From Acidobacteriota bacterium (lineage in GTDB: Bacteria; Acidobacteriota; Terriglobia; Terriglobales; Acidobacteriaceae): 15,410 nt of DNA. The stretch spans positions 1 to 15,410 of the forward strand of contig JAKBAG010000047.1 in the NCBI GenBank assembly GCA_021809235.1, written 5' to 3'. The notes beneath the pieces are model-generated. The model searched no databases, was not told the origin of the DNA, and saw nothing but the letters and a program-made list of their open reading frames with translations. The position numbers and the translations under genes were made by a program. This document shows positions 1-7,662 of the stretch, piece by piece (positions within the stretch are counted from its first letter, which is position 1; each line of letters begins with the position of its first letter).

Positions 1-423
1 CACCAGCGCAATGGGCCCCAGCAGCAGTGCGCGCGCGCGCCGCTCCCAGAATCCCCAGTCATCCTGCGGCAACCGGTACGCCCGCCGAAAGCCCTCCATC
101 AGCGACAGCATGACCCCCAGAGCCGCATAGGCGCTGAGCGCAACCGCCGAGGCCAGCAGGGAAAACGAGTGCAGCCTGCGGCTCTGGAAGTAGGATTGCA
201 GCAGCGTCATCGTGTCAGCCGGCAGAAACTGCTCGGCAGCATCGCGCACCTGGTCCAGAAGCGCATTGCCCTCCGGAATCACGGCCAGTCCGGTGGTGAA
301 CAGCAGCACGGCGGGAAACAGCATCAGGATGCCGGAATACGCCGCTGCCTTGGCCGTGTTCAGCGTGTCATGCTGCAGCGTCTGTTGCAGCGTCTCGCGC
401 AGAAGGTTCCCGATTCGTCGCAT
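1..423 (-). CDS. YihY/BrkB-family (RNase BN-like) inner-membrane protein, N-terminal part
   Basis: This reading frame is open from an ATG at 423-421 to the left window edge, giving 141 codons; the C-terminal half lies outside. The start is supported by GGGAG (436-432 on the minus strand), 8 nt upstream. Residues about 17-42 (NTAKAAAYSGILMLFPAVLL) match the first membrane segment of the YihY/BrkB family, with its typical A-x-A-A-Y-x-x-x-L-x-x-F-P pattern. A second hydrophobic stretch (SLLASAVALSAYAALGVMLS) follows near residues 82-101. The family consists of multi-pass inner-membrane proteins of about 280-400 residues. The old name ribonuclease BN came from a mis-assignment, and no enzymatic role is established. 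The gene is last in a minus-strand row after the M50 peptidase, 46 nt away, so co-transcription is likely. The family call is good; the function is unknown. Confidence 0.82.
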   Translation of the reverse strand, partial: MRRIGNLLRETLQQTLQHDTLNTAKAAAYSGILMLFPAVLLFTTGLAVIPEGNALLDQVRDAAEQFLPADTMTLLQSYFQSRRLHSFSLLASAVALSAYAALGVMLSLMEGFRRAYRLPQDDWGFWERRARALLLGPIALV

Positions 424-469
424 GCGGTGCACTCCCACAGAATGCCTGTCCGTTTGTTCTGGATTCTGG

Positions 470-1189
470 CTATCCCAGATGCAAAAACAGAGCAATGCCG
501 CTTTCAATCAACCGGTTGGACGGCACCATGAAGAACCGGATCCAGAAGCCGCCCAGCAACAGCACCAGAAAGAATGCAAATCGCCCCACCTGGTCATAGA
601 CGCCCACCGCGCGATACGGCAGCGCATTCCGCAGCAGATAGCCGCCATCAAGCGGCGGAATCGGCATCAGGTTGAAGAACAGCAGCGCCAGATTCACCTC
701 AATCGCCAGATACCCGATCAGGGCCAGAGCCTGCAGCCATCCGGTACCTTCCAGCAACACCTGCATATTCATGGCGGCCACCACGGCCACCCGGCCCTCG
801 CTGCCCATCATGGCTATCCCGGCCAGCAGTAGAAACCCTACGCCCACAAGCACCAGATTGCTCAGCGGACCAGCCAGCGTGGTCACCATCTCGTCGCGCT
901 TCACCCGGCGAAAGTTGCGCGTGATTACCGGCGTCGGCTTGGCCCAGCCCACCAGAAATCCGCCCAGCCCCAGACCCAGCAGCGGGCCAAAGATCATCAG
1001 CGCGGGAAACACCAGCGTGCCCAGCACGTCGATATGCTTGATCGGATTCAGCGTCACCCGACCCTGCTGATAGGCCGTCTGGTCACCCAGTTGCAGCGCC
1101 GTCCAGGCATGCGCGCACTCATGGGCCGACAGCGAGAAGAGCAGTATCACAAACTCAAAGATGGCAATGACCAGGTCCAGGCTCGACAC
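470..1189 (-). CDS. Site-2 protease family (M50) membrane metallopeptidase
   Basis: This is a 240-residue, very hydrophobic protein with the two hallmarks of M50 peptidases. The zinc-binding HExxH is HECAH at H23-E24-H27, inside the first membrane segment. The second is NLMPIPPLDGG, with the third zinc ligand at D181, in a later membrane segment. This matches the compact site-2-protease branch (about 200-250 residues, no PDZ domain) rather than the RseP type. Family members cut substrates within the membrane, but the substrate here cannot be told. I chose the GTG at 1189 because GGAG (1200-1197) sits 7 nt upstream. The same frame extends to a TTG at 1228, but that start has no good ribosome site and adds only 13 non-conserved residues. 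The gene lies 60 nt after the acyltransferase and 46 nt before the YihY gene on the same strand, which suggests one transcript. Confidence 0.88.
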   Translation of the reverse strand: MSSLDLVIAIFEFVILLFSLSAHECAHAWTALQLGDQTAYQQGRVTLNPIKHIDVLGTLVFPALMIFGPLLGLGLGGFLVGWAKPTPVITRNFRRVKRDEMVTTLAGPLSNLVLVGVGFLLLAGIAMMGSEGRVAVVAAMNMQVLLEGTGWLQALALIGYLAIEVNLALLFFNLMPIPPLDGGYLLRNALPYRAVGVYDQVGRFAFFLVLLLGGFWIRFFMVPSNRLIESGIALFLHLG

Positions 1190-1249
1190 GCACACACTCC
1201 AGAACGTAACCGGATCACATCCCGGCAAAAGCCCAGCTTAGCATGCGCC

Positions 1250-2026
1250 TCATACCGCTCCCTGCGCCGTGCCGTGCGGACCCACAATCTCACCTTCGCC
1301 CAGCTCGGTTCCGGCCAGCACCACAGTATGCGCACCCACCCGCGCCCGCGCACCAATCGTTGTCGGCGCAAAGATCACGCGGTCATATTGCTGGCGGTCG
1401 TGGGTGTGCGTATAGATACGGGCATAAGTGCCGACCACGGCTCCTGGGCCCAGCCGGATCGCCGCGCGATCATCCAGCAGCGAGCGATGGCGGACAATCG
1501 CTCCGTCCTCGATGTGCAGATTGTAACCATAGGTCAGCTCCACCCCGTGATCGATGCGGACGCCGCGGCCCATGTGGGCAAACAGGTGTCGGCCCAGCAT
1601 GCAGCGGAAGCGCACTCCGAGCCAGTGGTTCATTCCGATCGGCGACCGGTCAAACATGATCCAGAACCACAGCAGCGGCTTGTTCTGTGCAAACCGCTCC
1701 CGCTGCACATCGGGATAGTGCTCCGCCTCGAGCGTAATGTTGTTCGGATCGAGGGAAATCTGTTGCACATTCAGCGGCAGCTCGCTGGTCAAGCTCATAT
1801 TCGGCTTGCCGCCGTGCGGGCGTCCCAGATAGAGCTGGTAAAGCTGGTCGCGCACAATCTCGGCCCGCCGCTCCGGCGCATGGTGACGCGAAAACTCGTC
1901 ATGCAGGAAGCCAAGCCACCGACGATAGACCTCCTCGGCCTCTGGCAGCGGCTCTGGACCATGCAGCCGCTCGCTGCCACGCCATCCGCCATCTGTGTCC
2001 AGTGCTGCTGTCCGTTGCTCGTCCAT
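1250..2026 (-). CDS. Acyltransferase with left-handed beta-helix (hexapeptide repeat) domain
   Basis: This 258-residue protein is probably a CoA-dependent O-acyltransferase of the maltose/galactoside acetyltransferase superfamily. Residues 1-150 are helical and carry no motif I recognise. Residues about 150-250 show imperfect hexapeptide turns (IRLGPGAVVGTYARI, TTIGARARVGAHTVV, ELGEGEIVG) that build a left-handed beta-helix. IYTHTHD (H207, H209) lies where related enzymes keep the catalytic His. The start ATG at 2026 has AGGGGG (2040-2035) 8 nt upstream. The protein ends only about eight residues after the IVG turn. It lacks the usual V-V-x-K-D-(V/I)-P tail that closes many of these domains, so the C-terminus looks short. 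The acceptor, perhaps a sugar of the cell envelope, cannot be deduced. The gene is first in the minus-strand row leading to the M50 peptidase. Confidence 0.82.
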   Translation of the reverse strand: MDEQRTAALDTDGGWRGSERLHGPEPLPEAEEVYRRWLGFLHDEFSRHHAPERRAEIVRDQLYQLYLGRPHGGKPNMSLTSELPLNVQQISLDPNNITLEAEHYPDVQRERFAQNKPLLWFWIMFDRSPIGMNHWLGVRFRCMLGRHLFAHMGRGVRIDHGVELTYGYNLHIEDGAIVRHRSLLDDRAAIRLGPGAVVGTYARIYTHTHDRQQYDRVIFAPTTIGARARVGAHTVVLAGTELGEGEIVGPHGTAQGAV

Positions 2027-2273
2027 GGCCTGCGCCCCCTGTCTGCCAGTTCTCCCCTACTCGGATCTGCCTAACCCTGCAGGACCCAACTCAGCCCAGC
2101 CCAGTTCACAGTCATCATAGGACAAAACCCTCCCGCCGGGCCGAACCCCTCACCAAATGCCTGACCAGACGGACAGTCGTGTCTTTCCGACTGCTATTTC
2201 GTCCCGGAATCCCATCCTTGCCTGGGACGCAACTCTCGGCCAATTTCGCTGCATCAGGCATAATCGTATCTAT
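2027..2273. other. Divergent intergenic region between the acyltransferase gene and ppc
   Basis: This roughly 250-bp gap must hold promoters for both directions. On the minus strand a TATGAT (2119-2114) resembles a -10 box for the acyltransferase row, but no convincing -35 box stands 16-18 bp upstream of it. On the plus strand CATAAT (2259-2264) lies 9 nt before the favoured ppc ATG at 2274, also without a good -35 box. If that box is used, the ppc message would be nearly leaderless. Both are weak single-box matches. No clear inverted repeat or riboswitch-like fold was seen. Confidence 0.35.
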
Positions 2274-5159
2274 ATGCCTGGTTTATGGAATCCTGAAAGC
2301 TGGTCGCTGCGCTTAGCTGAATTAGAAGCTGTACAACCTGAATTCAAAGAAGCACCTCTGCGCCGCGATGTCCGCTCCCTGGGCATTCTCCTTGGGGAAG
2401 TGCTTCGCGAGCAGGTCAACGAAGAGTTCTTCGAGCAGGTGGAATCCCTTCGCCAGGCCACAACACGTCGACGTGAGGCCACCGACTCCGGCGCCCACGC
2501 CGCCGAGGCCGGCCACACCGACCAGGCCATGCAGCGCATCCACCAGATTCCCGTCGAGCGCGCCCTGCTGTTGACACGCGCCTTCGGCTTCTACTTCGAG
2601 CTCATCAACCTGGCTGAGACCAACCACCGCAAGCGTCGTCGCCTGGCCGTGCAGCTGCGCGGCGAGTCCGACCGCCAGCGCGGCTCTTTCACAGGCACGC
2701 TGCGAGCCATGTGCCGCGTCGGCTTCTCGGCGGAAGAGGCGCTTGCCTGGCTGCGTCGCGTTCATGTGGTGCCTGTCTTCACCGCGCACCCCACGGAGGT
2801 GGCTCGCCGCTCGGTCATGTTCAAGCGGCGCCGCATCGGCGAGCTGCTGCATGCCCTTGACCAGATTCCTCTTGCTCCGCAGAGCCTGAACCAGCTTGAG
2901 GAGCAGTTGCGTGCCGAGATCACCTCGCTTTGGCAGACCGATGAGATCCGCAGCCGCAGACCCACTGTCTATGACGAGATCAAGATGGGTCTGGACTACT
3001 ACGATGTCTCGATCTTTGCCTCGCTGCCGGCGCTCTATCGCGAGATTGCCGAGGCATTCGAATCGGTATATGGCCTGTCTCTGCATGTCAATGAGCTGCC
3101 CCGGCTGCTGAGCTTCGGCTCGTGGATCGGCGGTGACCGCGATGGCAATCCTTTTGTGACCCCGCAGGTGACCCGTGACGCGGTGACACTGGCCCGCGCC
3201 CACCTGCTTCGTTTCTATGAAGAGAGCCTGCAGCAGCTCATTGACCTGCTAACCAGCTCAGCTCAACAGGTGCCTGTAAGCCATGCCCTGCGCGAACGGC
3301 TGGCCGAGTACCAGTCGCGCGTGGAGAACTCCCGTCCCGGTGCCGTGAATCCGCAGTTCGAGCACGAGCTCTATCGCCGCTTCCTGCTCTGCGTCCGCGC
3401 TCGCCTGCAGGCGGCCCTGGTGCTCAGCCGTCGCCGTCGCGGACTCAGCCCGGCTACAGTTGCGCCGTCGTCGGCCATTGAGCATCAGGAGTCTTTGACC
3501 CAGGTGCTGCCCGCCTACCAGAATGCGGCCGAGTTCGCCGCAGACCTGCAGCTTGTCCGCGACTCGCTGGCCGACCATCGCGGTCTGCGCATCGCCCGCA
3601 ACCTGCTCGATCCCATCCTGCTGGCCGTGCGTACCTTCGGGCTGCACCTGCACACCCTGGACATCCGCCAGCATGCCCGCCTGCATGCCCACGCTCTGCA
3701 GGAGACGCTGCAGGAGTCGCTGGCACCTGCGCTTGCCGCACCGCTTTCGCCGGAGACGGCCAACGTTCTGGACACCTTCCGCGTGATCGCCGAGATTCAA
3801 TCCGGCATGACGCCGGAGATGGTACGCCACTACGTCATCAGCGGCGCCTCGTCCGTGGAAGACGTGCTGACCGTGCTGCGACTGGCACGGCTTTGCGGCG
3901 TCCGGCTGGAGGGTAGCCTCGGCCAGAGCAACGCTGCTGCCAACACTCCGTCATTGCCCGATGGCCAGCCCGGCCTGATGCCCGTTCCGCTCTTTGAATC
4001 GATTGAGGATCTGCGCAACGCTCCGACCATCTGTGCCGAGCTTTGGGACCGCGAGGACTACCGTGCACTGCTCGCCTCCTGGGGCAACACCCAGGAGATC
4101 ATGCTCGGCTACTCGGACTCGAACAAGGACGGAGGCATGCTGACCAGCACGTGGGAGATCTTCAAGGCCCACCGGGAGCTGCATCGCGTTGCCCACCAGA
4201 GAGGACTCCAGCTTCGTCTGTTTCACGGTCGTGGCGGCACCGTAGGCCGCGGCGGCGGACCCACGCACCGCGCCATCTTTGCCCAGCCGGTGGACGCCTT
4301 CGATGGCTCCCTGCGCCTGACCGAGCAGGGCGAGGTCCTCAATTTCAAATACGCGGATGAGATTCTGGCCGAGCGCAATCTGGAGCTGATGGTAGCCGCA
4401 TCGCTCGACGCGCTGGCACGGCCCAATGCCCGGGATCCCGAGGGTCACTTCACCGGCCAGCTGCATTCGGACTGGGAGCAGGCCTTTGAGAAGCTGTCCG
4501 CTCTGGCCTTCGACTTCTATCGCAAGCACATTCTGCGCGACGCCGGCGTACTGGACTACTTCTCGCAGTCCACGCCCATGGGGGAGCTGGAGCACGCAAA
4601 GATCGGCTCTCGACCATCCAAACGCAAAGGCCAGCTCAGCCTGGACACCCTCCGCGCCATTCCCTGGGTCTTTGGATGGACGCAGTCCCGGCTGTTGATT
4701 CCCGCATGGTTCGGTGTGGGTTATGCCATCGAGCAGTTTGTGGCGCAGGGCGGCTCCACGGCTACCCTGCGTGCTATGGCCACCGAGTTTCCGCTCTTTA
4801 TCGATCTCATCCGCAACGTGGAAATGGCCCTGGGCAAGGCCGACCTGGCCACCGCACGGCTCTACTCCACACTGGTGCCGGACGCCACGCTGCGCAACCG
4901 CATCTTCACGCTCTTCGAGCAGGAGTTCCAGCGCACCATCTCAGCCGTGCTGCTGGTGACTGGCCAGAACAAACTGCTGGAATCCAACCCCGTGCTTGCT
5001 CGTTCCATCCGCTTGCGCAACCCCTACGTCGATCCCATGCACCTGATCCAGGTGGACCTGCTGCGCCGCAAGCGTGCCGGGGAGGATACGCCGGAGGTCA
5101 ACCGCGCCATTGCCGCCACCATCAGCGGCATTGCAGCCGGGCTGCGTAACACCGGCTGA
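2274..5159 (+). CDS. ppc: Phosphoenolpyruvate carboxylase
   Basis: Ppc carboxylates phosphoenolpyruvate with bicarbonate to give oxaloacetate, refilling the TCA cycle in the cytoplasm. The sequence has all signature blocks. VPVFTAHPTE carries the catalytic His (H172), GYSDSNKDGG carries the active-site Lys (K618), and FHGRGGTVGRGGGP is the phosphate-binding loop (R653, R659). SWIGGDRDGNPFVT and the C-terminal NPYVDPMHLIQVDLLRR and GLRNTG ends are also present. From 2274 the protein has 961 residues, somewhat longer than E. coli Ppc (883). The frame is open to an ATG at 2157 (1000 residues). I prefer 2274 because the family-like sequence (LWNPESWSLRLAELE) begins there and the next 30 codons are AT-rich at third positions, as often seen just after a start. 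Neither start has a clear ribosome site. The gene is divergent from the acyltransferase row and convergent with the BamD-like gene. Confidence 0.97.
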   Translation: MPGLWNPESWSLRLAELEAVQPEFKEAPLRRDVRSLGILLGEVLREQVNEEFFEQVESLRQATTRRREATDSGAHAAEAGHTDQAMQRIHQIPVERALLLTRAFGFYFELINLAETNHRKRRRLAVQLRGESDRQRGSFTGTLRAMCRVGFSAEEALAWLRRVHVVPVFTAHPTEVARRSVMFKRRRIGELLHALDQIPLAPQSLNQLEEQLRAEITSLWQTDEIRSRRPTVYDEIKMGLDYYDVSIFASLPALYREIAEAFESVYGLSLHVNELPRLLSFGSWIGGDRDGNPFVTPQVTRDAVTLARAHLLRFYEESLQQLIDLLTSSAQQVPVSHALRERLAEYQSRVENSRPGAVNPQFEHELYRRFLLCVRARLQAALVLSRRRRGLSPATVAPSSAIEHQESLTQVLPAYQNAAEFAADLQLVRDSLADHRGLRIARNLLDPILLAVRTFGLHLHTLDIRQHARLHAHALQETLQESLAPALAAPLSPETANVLDTFRVIAEIQSGMTPEMVRHYVISGASSVEDVLTVLRLARLCGVRLEGSLGQSNAAANTPSLPDGQPGLMPVPLFESIEDLRNAPTICAELWDREDYRALLASWGNTQEIMLGYSDSNKDGGMLTSTWEIFKAHRELHRVAHQRGLQLRLFHGRGGTVGRGGGPTHRAIFAQPVDAFDGSLRLTEQGEVLNFKYADEILAERNLELMVAASLDALARPNARDPEGHFTGQLHSDWEQAFEKLSALAFDFYRKHILRDAGVLDYFSQSTPMGELEHAKIGSRPSKRKGQLSLDTLRAIPWVFGWTQSRLLIPAWFGVGYAIEQFVAQGGSTATLRAMATEFPLFIDLIRNVEMALGKADLATARLYSTLVPDATLRNRIFTLFEQEFQRTISAVLLVTGQNKLLESNPVLARSIRLRNPYVDPMHLIQVDLLRRKRAGEDTPEVNRAIAATISGIAAGLRNTG

Positions 5160-5195
5160 TTCGGCTTGCCGCAACCGGCACAGGAAAAAAGAAAG

Positions 5196-5244
5196 GCAGC
5201 AAACAGCAGGGGCGACCATCGCGGTCGCCCCTGCTGTTTGCTGC
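5196..5244 (-). terminator. 22-bp perfect hairpin between convergent ppc and BamD-like genes
   Basis: The arms at 5196-5217 and 5223-5244 are exact reverse complements (22 bp) around a 5-nt loop (ATCGC). On the minus strand the stem is followed at once by a T-rich run (TTTCTTTTTT, 5194-5185). It is therefore a textbook intrinsic terminator for the BamD-like gene, whose stop codon lies about 30 nt before the stem. On the plus strand no T-run follows, so for ppc (stop at 5159, 36 nt upstream) it may act only as a stem that halts polymerase or protects the 3' end. Confidence 0.88.
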
Positions 5245-5274
5245 TGGAAGGAATGCAGCCTCGATGGAAGGAGA

Positions 5275-6864
5275 CTAGAAGGGATTGAGCTTGGAAAGCC
5301 CCTTCTTTTTCTTCTTCTTGCTGCTGGACTCTGCGCCCAGATCCGCCTTCGGAGCCTTGACCTTTTTCTTCTTGCCGCTCGTGGCCTGGTTCACGACTGG
5401 CTGTGCCGGCACCTGCCCTGGATGAATATCATTCACCTGGGACGGGGCCTCGGTGGGTGCCTCGGCTGCCGGCAGGGTTGTGGTCGAATTCTGCACCGGC
5501 TGCACGACAGCATTCGGGTCGGCTGCAGGGGTGGAGCGCGGCGGAGCCGTGGCTCCAGTGGCAGGGCTGGCATCCCCGTTGGGAGCGTTCACAATCGAAG
5601 CACCAATCCCGGTGCCGCCATTGCCCTGCGGAACCTTTTCGAACTCCAGCGGTGCTGCTGCCGGCTGCTCGGCTCCCTGGCTGGATGCTGCCGGAGCCGC
5701 ACTCTTGGCGGCGGTGGTGGCGGCACCGGCCGGACCGGGCTGCTCAGCCTTGAAGGCCTGCATGAAGATCTGCTGGTTCTCGTGTGTAATGTCCGGGGCC
5801 ACAACACGCTGCGGCGACTCCAGAGTTGGCTCGCCTACGTGCGCGGCCTCCACCACGGTTGGACCATGCTTCAGCACGCCCAGAGTCTTGTCCGTGAAGC
5901 GCATCGGCTGTCGGCTGCGTTCCTCGGCGTCGTTGGCGGCAATCTCCGCCTGTGTCGGCTCGGGAACCGGCCGGTTCATCGCAATCAGCCGGTCGCGGGC
6001 ATCCTCCACGTGCTGCGCCATGGGATAGCGCGTGATCACGTGGTCGTAGGCTGCCGCTGCCTTATCCAGATAGATCTGGTTCAGCCGCTCGCGAACCGCT
6101 GCCGGCAGCGCTGCCGAGGCACGCACCTGCTGCGCCTCGCCTGCGTAGGAATCCCCAATCAGGATCCAGAGCTGGTCGCTCTTGCTGTACAGCGGATAGG
6201 AGTCGGCCACCGTCTGCAGCCGGGCCAGTGCTCCGGCCCAGTTCTCGCGACTCTCGTAATACTGCCCGATCAGGAACTCGCGTTCCGCAAGAACTTCCTG
6301 CACCTCACGCAGCTTCTGCTTGGCCTTGGGCACCAGCGGAGAGTCCGGAAACTGGTTGATCATCGCCCGGTACTCGCGCTCCGCATTCTGCGCATTGGTA
6401 AAATCGCGGTCCGGCTTCTCCATCTGCATGTAGTAGATGTCGCCCACCTTCATCTGCGCCTCTGCCGCCTCCGGCGTCTGCGGGAAGAAGGTGATGAAGT
6501 CCTCGTACTCAGCCTCGGCCTGGGCCAGAGCCGCCGTGCCGCCTTCCTTGAACCAGCTGTCGCCCACGGCCAGCTTGGCACGCATCTGGTACTCGGAGTC
6601 CGGATAGGTGTTCAGCAGCGTCTGCAGATCCAGGCGCGCCTGGTCGAAGCGGCCCTTCTTGATGGCCAGCATGGCCTTGTCAAACAGCTCCTTGTCGGGC
6701 TGCTTGCTGGCCACATCCGCCAGCGGGTTGGCACTCAGATCCACCGGCTTTTTCTTCTTCTTGCCCATCGCTGATGCGTGCGTCGGCACCATCAACATCA
6801 GGCCAGCCACCACACCTGCCGCCACGAAGGACCGACTGCGGCCACTCCAGTTCATCCGCTTCAT
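5275..6864 (-). CDS. BamD/YfiO-like TPR protein with long Pro/Ala- and Lys-rich C-terminal tail
   Basis: BamD helps the BAM machine insert beta-barrel proteins into the outer membrane. Residues about 57-295 hold TPR-type helical pairs, including a BamD-like stretch at about 152-240: RDFTNAQNAEREYRAMINQF, PDSPLVPKAKQKLREVQEVL and AEREFLIGQYYESRENW. The 529-residue protein is about twice the length of E. coli BamD (245). Residues 300-529 form a low-complexity Pro/Ala/Thr/Ser tail. A signal peptide ends near A30-S-A32, but no Cys occurs anywhere in the protein, so the usual lipobox is missing. Three Lys runs stand out: K35-39 just after the signal, K498-501 and K516-521. The ATG at 6864 has GAGG 4 nt upstream. 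The gene follows rpe closely and ends before the hairpin terminator. A general TPR periplasmic protein is the alternative reading, so no gene symbol is given. Confidence 0.83.
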   Translation of the reverse strand: MKRMNWSGRSRSFVAAGVVAGLMLMVPTHASAMGKKKKKPVDLSANPLADVASKQPDKELFDKAMLAIKKGRFDQARLDLQTLLNTYPDSEYQMRAKLAVGDSWFKEGGTAALAQAEAEYEDFITFFPQTPEAAEAQMKVGDIYYMQMEKPDRDFTNAQNAEREYRAMINQFPDSPLVPKAKQKLREVQEVLAEREFLIGQYYESRENWAGALARLQTVADSYPLYSKSDQLWILIGDSYAGEAQQVRASAALPAAVRERLNQIYLDKAAAAYDHVITRYPMAQHVEDARDRLIAMNRPVPEPTQAEIAANDAEERSRQPMRFTDKTLGVLKHGPTVVEAAHVGEPTLESPQRVVAPDITHENQQIFMQAFKAEQPGPAGAATTAAKSAAPAASSQGAEQPAAAPLEFEKVPQGNGGTGIGASIVNAPNGDASPATGATAPPRSTPAADPNAVVQPVQNSTTTLPAAEAPTEAPSQVNDIHPGQVPAQPVVNQATSGKKKKVKAPKADLGAESSSKKKKKKGLSKLNPF

Positions 6865-6920
6865 AACACCTCAACCATTTCCTGCAACAATCCTGCCTGT
6901 CGGCCGACATTTTCGGCTGC

Positions 6921-7589
6921 TTATCCCAGTGCCGCCTGTGCCGCCGCCAGCAGGCTGGCCGCATTGGCCTCTGCCTGGCCGTCGCCAAAAACGGCGTTGC
7001 CGGCCACCAGCAGCTCCGCACCAGCTTGGACCGCCGCCGCCACCGTATCGTGAGCGATGCCGCCGTCCACTTCAATTCTAAACGTCAGTCCGCGTTCTGC
7101 GCGGATTTTTGCCAGCCAGCGCACCTTGTCCAGCGTAAACGGCAGGAACTTCTGTCCGCCAAAGCCCGGATTCACCGTCATCACCAGCACATGATGCACA
7201 ATCGGCAGCATGTCCTCGAGCAGATCCACCCGGGTCGCCGGATTGACCACTACCCCCGGCTGCATCCCGTGGCCGGCAATCATCTCCAGCGTGCGGTGCA
7301 GGTGCGGGCAGGCCTCATAGTGGACACTGAGCCAGTCGGCTCCCGCCTCGGCAAAGGCGGCAATATAGTCGTTGGGATTCTCGATCATCAAATGGCAGTC
7401 CAGCGGCAGGCTCGTCGCCCGGCGCAGACTCTTCACCACCGGCGGCCCCAGCGTAATATTGGGCACAAAATGCCCATCCATTACATCCACATGGATCACC
7501 GTGCCGCCGCCGCGCTCTGCCGCCTTCACCTCGCGCTCCAGATTGGCAAAATCCGCGGAGAGAATCGACGGTAGCAGTTCCACCTTCAT
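6921..7589 (-). CDS. rpe: Ribulose-phosphate 3-epimerase
   Basis: Rpe interconverts ribulose 5-phosphate and xylulose 5-phosphate in the pentose phosphate pathway. The 222-residue sequence, of usual family length, carries the conserved blocks in order: PSILSADF (7-14), IHVDVMDGHFVPN (32-44), LDCHLMIENP (63-72), MTVNPGFGGQKF (137-148) and IEVDGG (172-177). H33, D35, H66 and D175 occupy the expected metal-binding and catalytic positions of this TIM-barrel enzyme. An ATG four codons upstream (7601) is in frame, but its purine-rich AAAGGG directly abuts it, which is too close to serve as a ribosome site. The ATG at 7589 gives MKVELLPSILSADF, like known Rpe N-termini. The gene lies 73 nt after the CE15 esterase and 56 nt before the BamD-like gene on the same strand, so an operon is plausible. 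Confidence 0.97.
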   Translation of the reverse strand: MKVELLPSILSADFANLEREVKAAERGGGTVIHVDVMDGHFVPNITLGPPVVKSLRRATSLPLDCHLMIENPNDYIAAFAEAGADWLSVHYEACPHLHRTLEMIAGHGMQPGVVVNPATRVDLLEDMLPIVHHVLVMTVNPGFGGQKFLPFTLDKVRWLAKIRAERGLTFRIEVDGGIAHDTVAAAVQAGAELLVAGNAVFGDGQAEANAASLLAAAQAALG

Positions 7590-7662
7590 CGGCTGTTCCA
7601 TCCCTTTCGAGTGCCAATAGTGTACCAGCCGGTCACTCTCTCTGCCGCGACCTTGCCCCGGG

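Noticed and set aside
1034..2074. 346-codon plus-strand frame opposite the acyltransferase
   Set aside because: No family features; the minus strand encodes a recognisable hexapeptide-repeat enzyme with a good ribosome site.
2322..3203. 293-codon frame antisense to ppc
   Set aside because: It lies wholly inside ppc, whose translation is strongly conserved; the antisense product has no recognisable motif.
5300..5380. Purine-rich microsatellite-like tracts as a phase-variable repeat
   Set aside because: The AAG/AAA runs encode the lysine clusters but are short and imperfect, and the frame is intact. There is no sign of a switching repeat.
5074..6774. 566-codon open frame on the plus strand, opposite the BamD-like gene and slightly longer than it
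   Set aside because: The translation is Arg/Leu/Gly/His-rich with no family motifs. It overlaps the 3' end of ppc and the whole BamD-like gene, and the opposite strand gives clear BamD-type sequence. Such frames are common opposite GC-rich genes.
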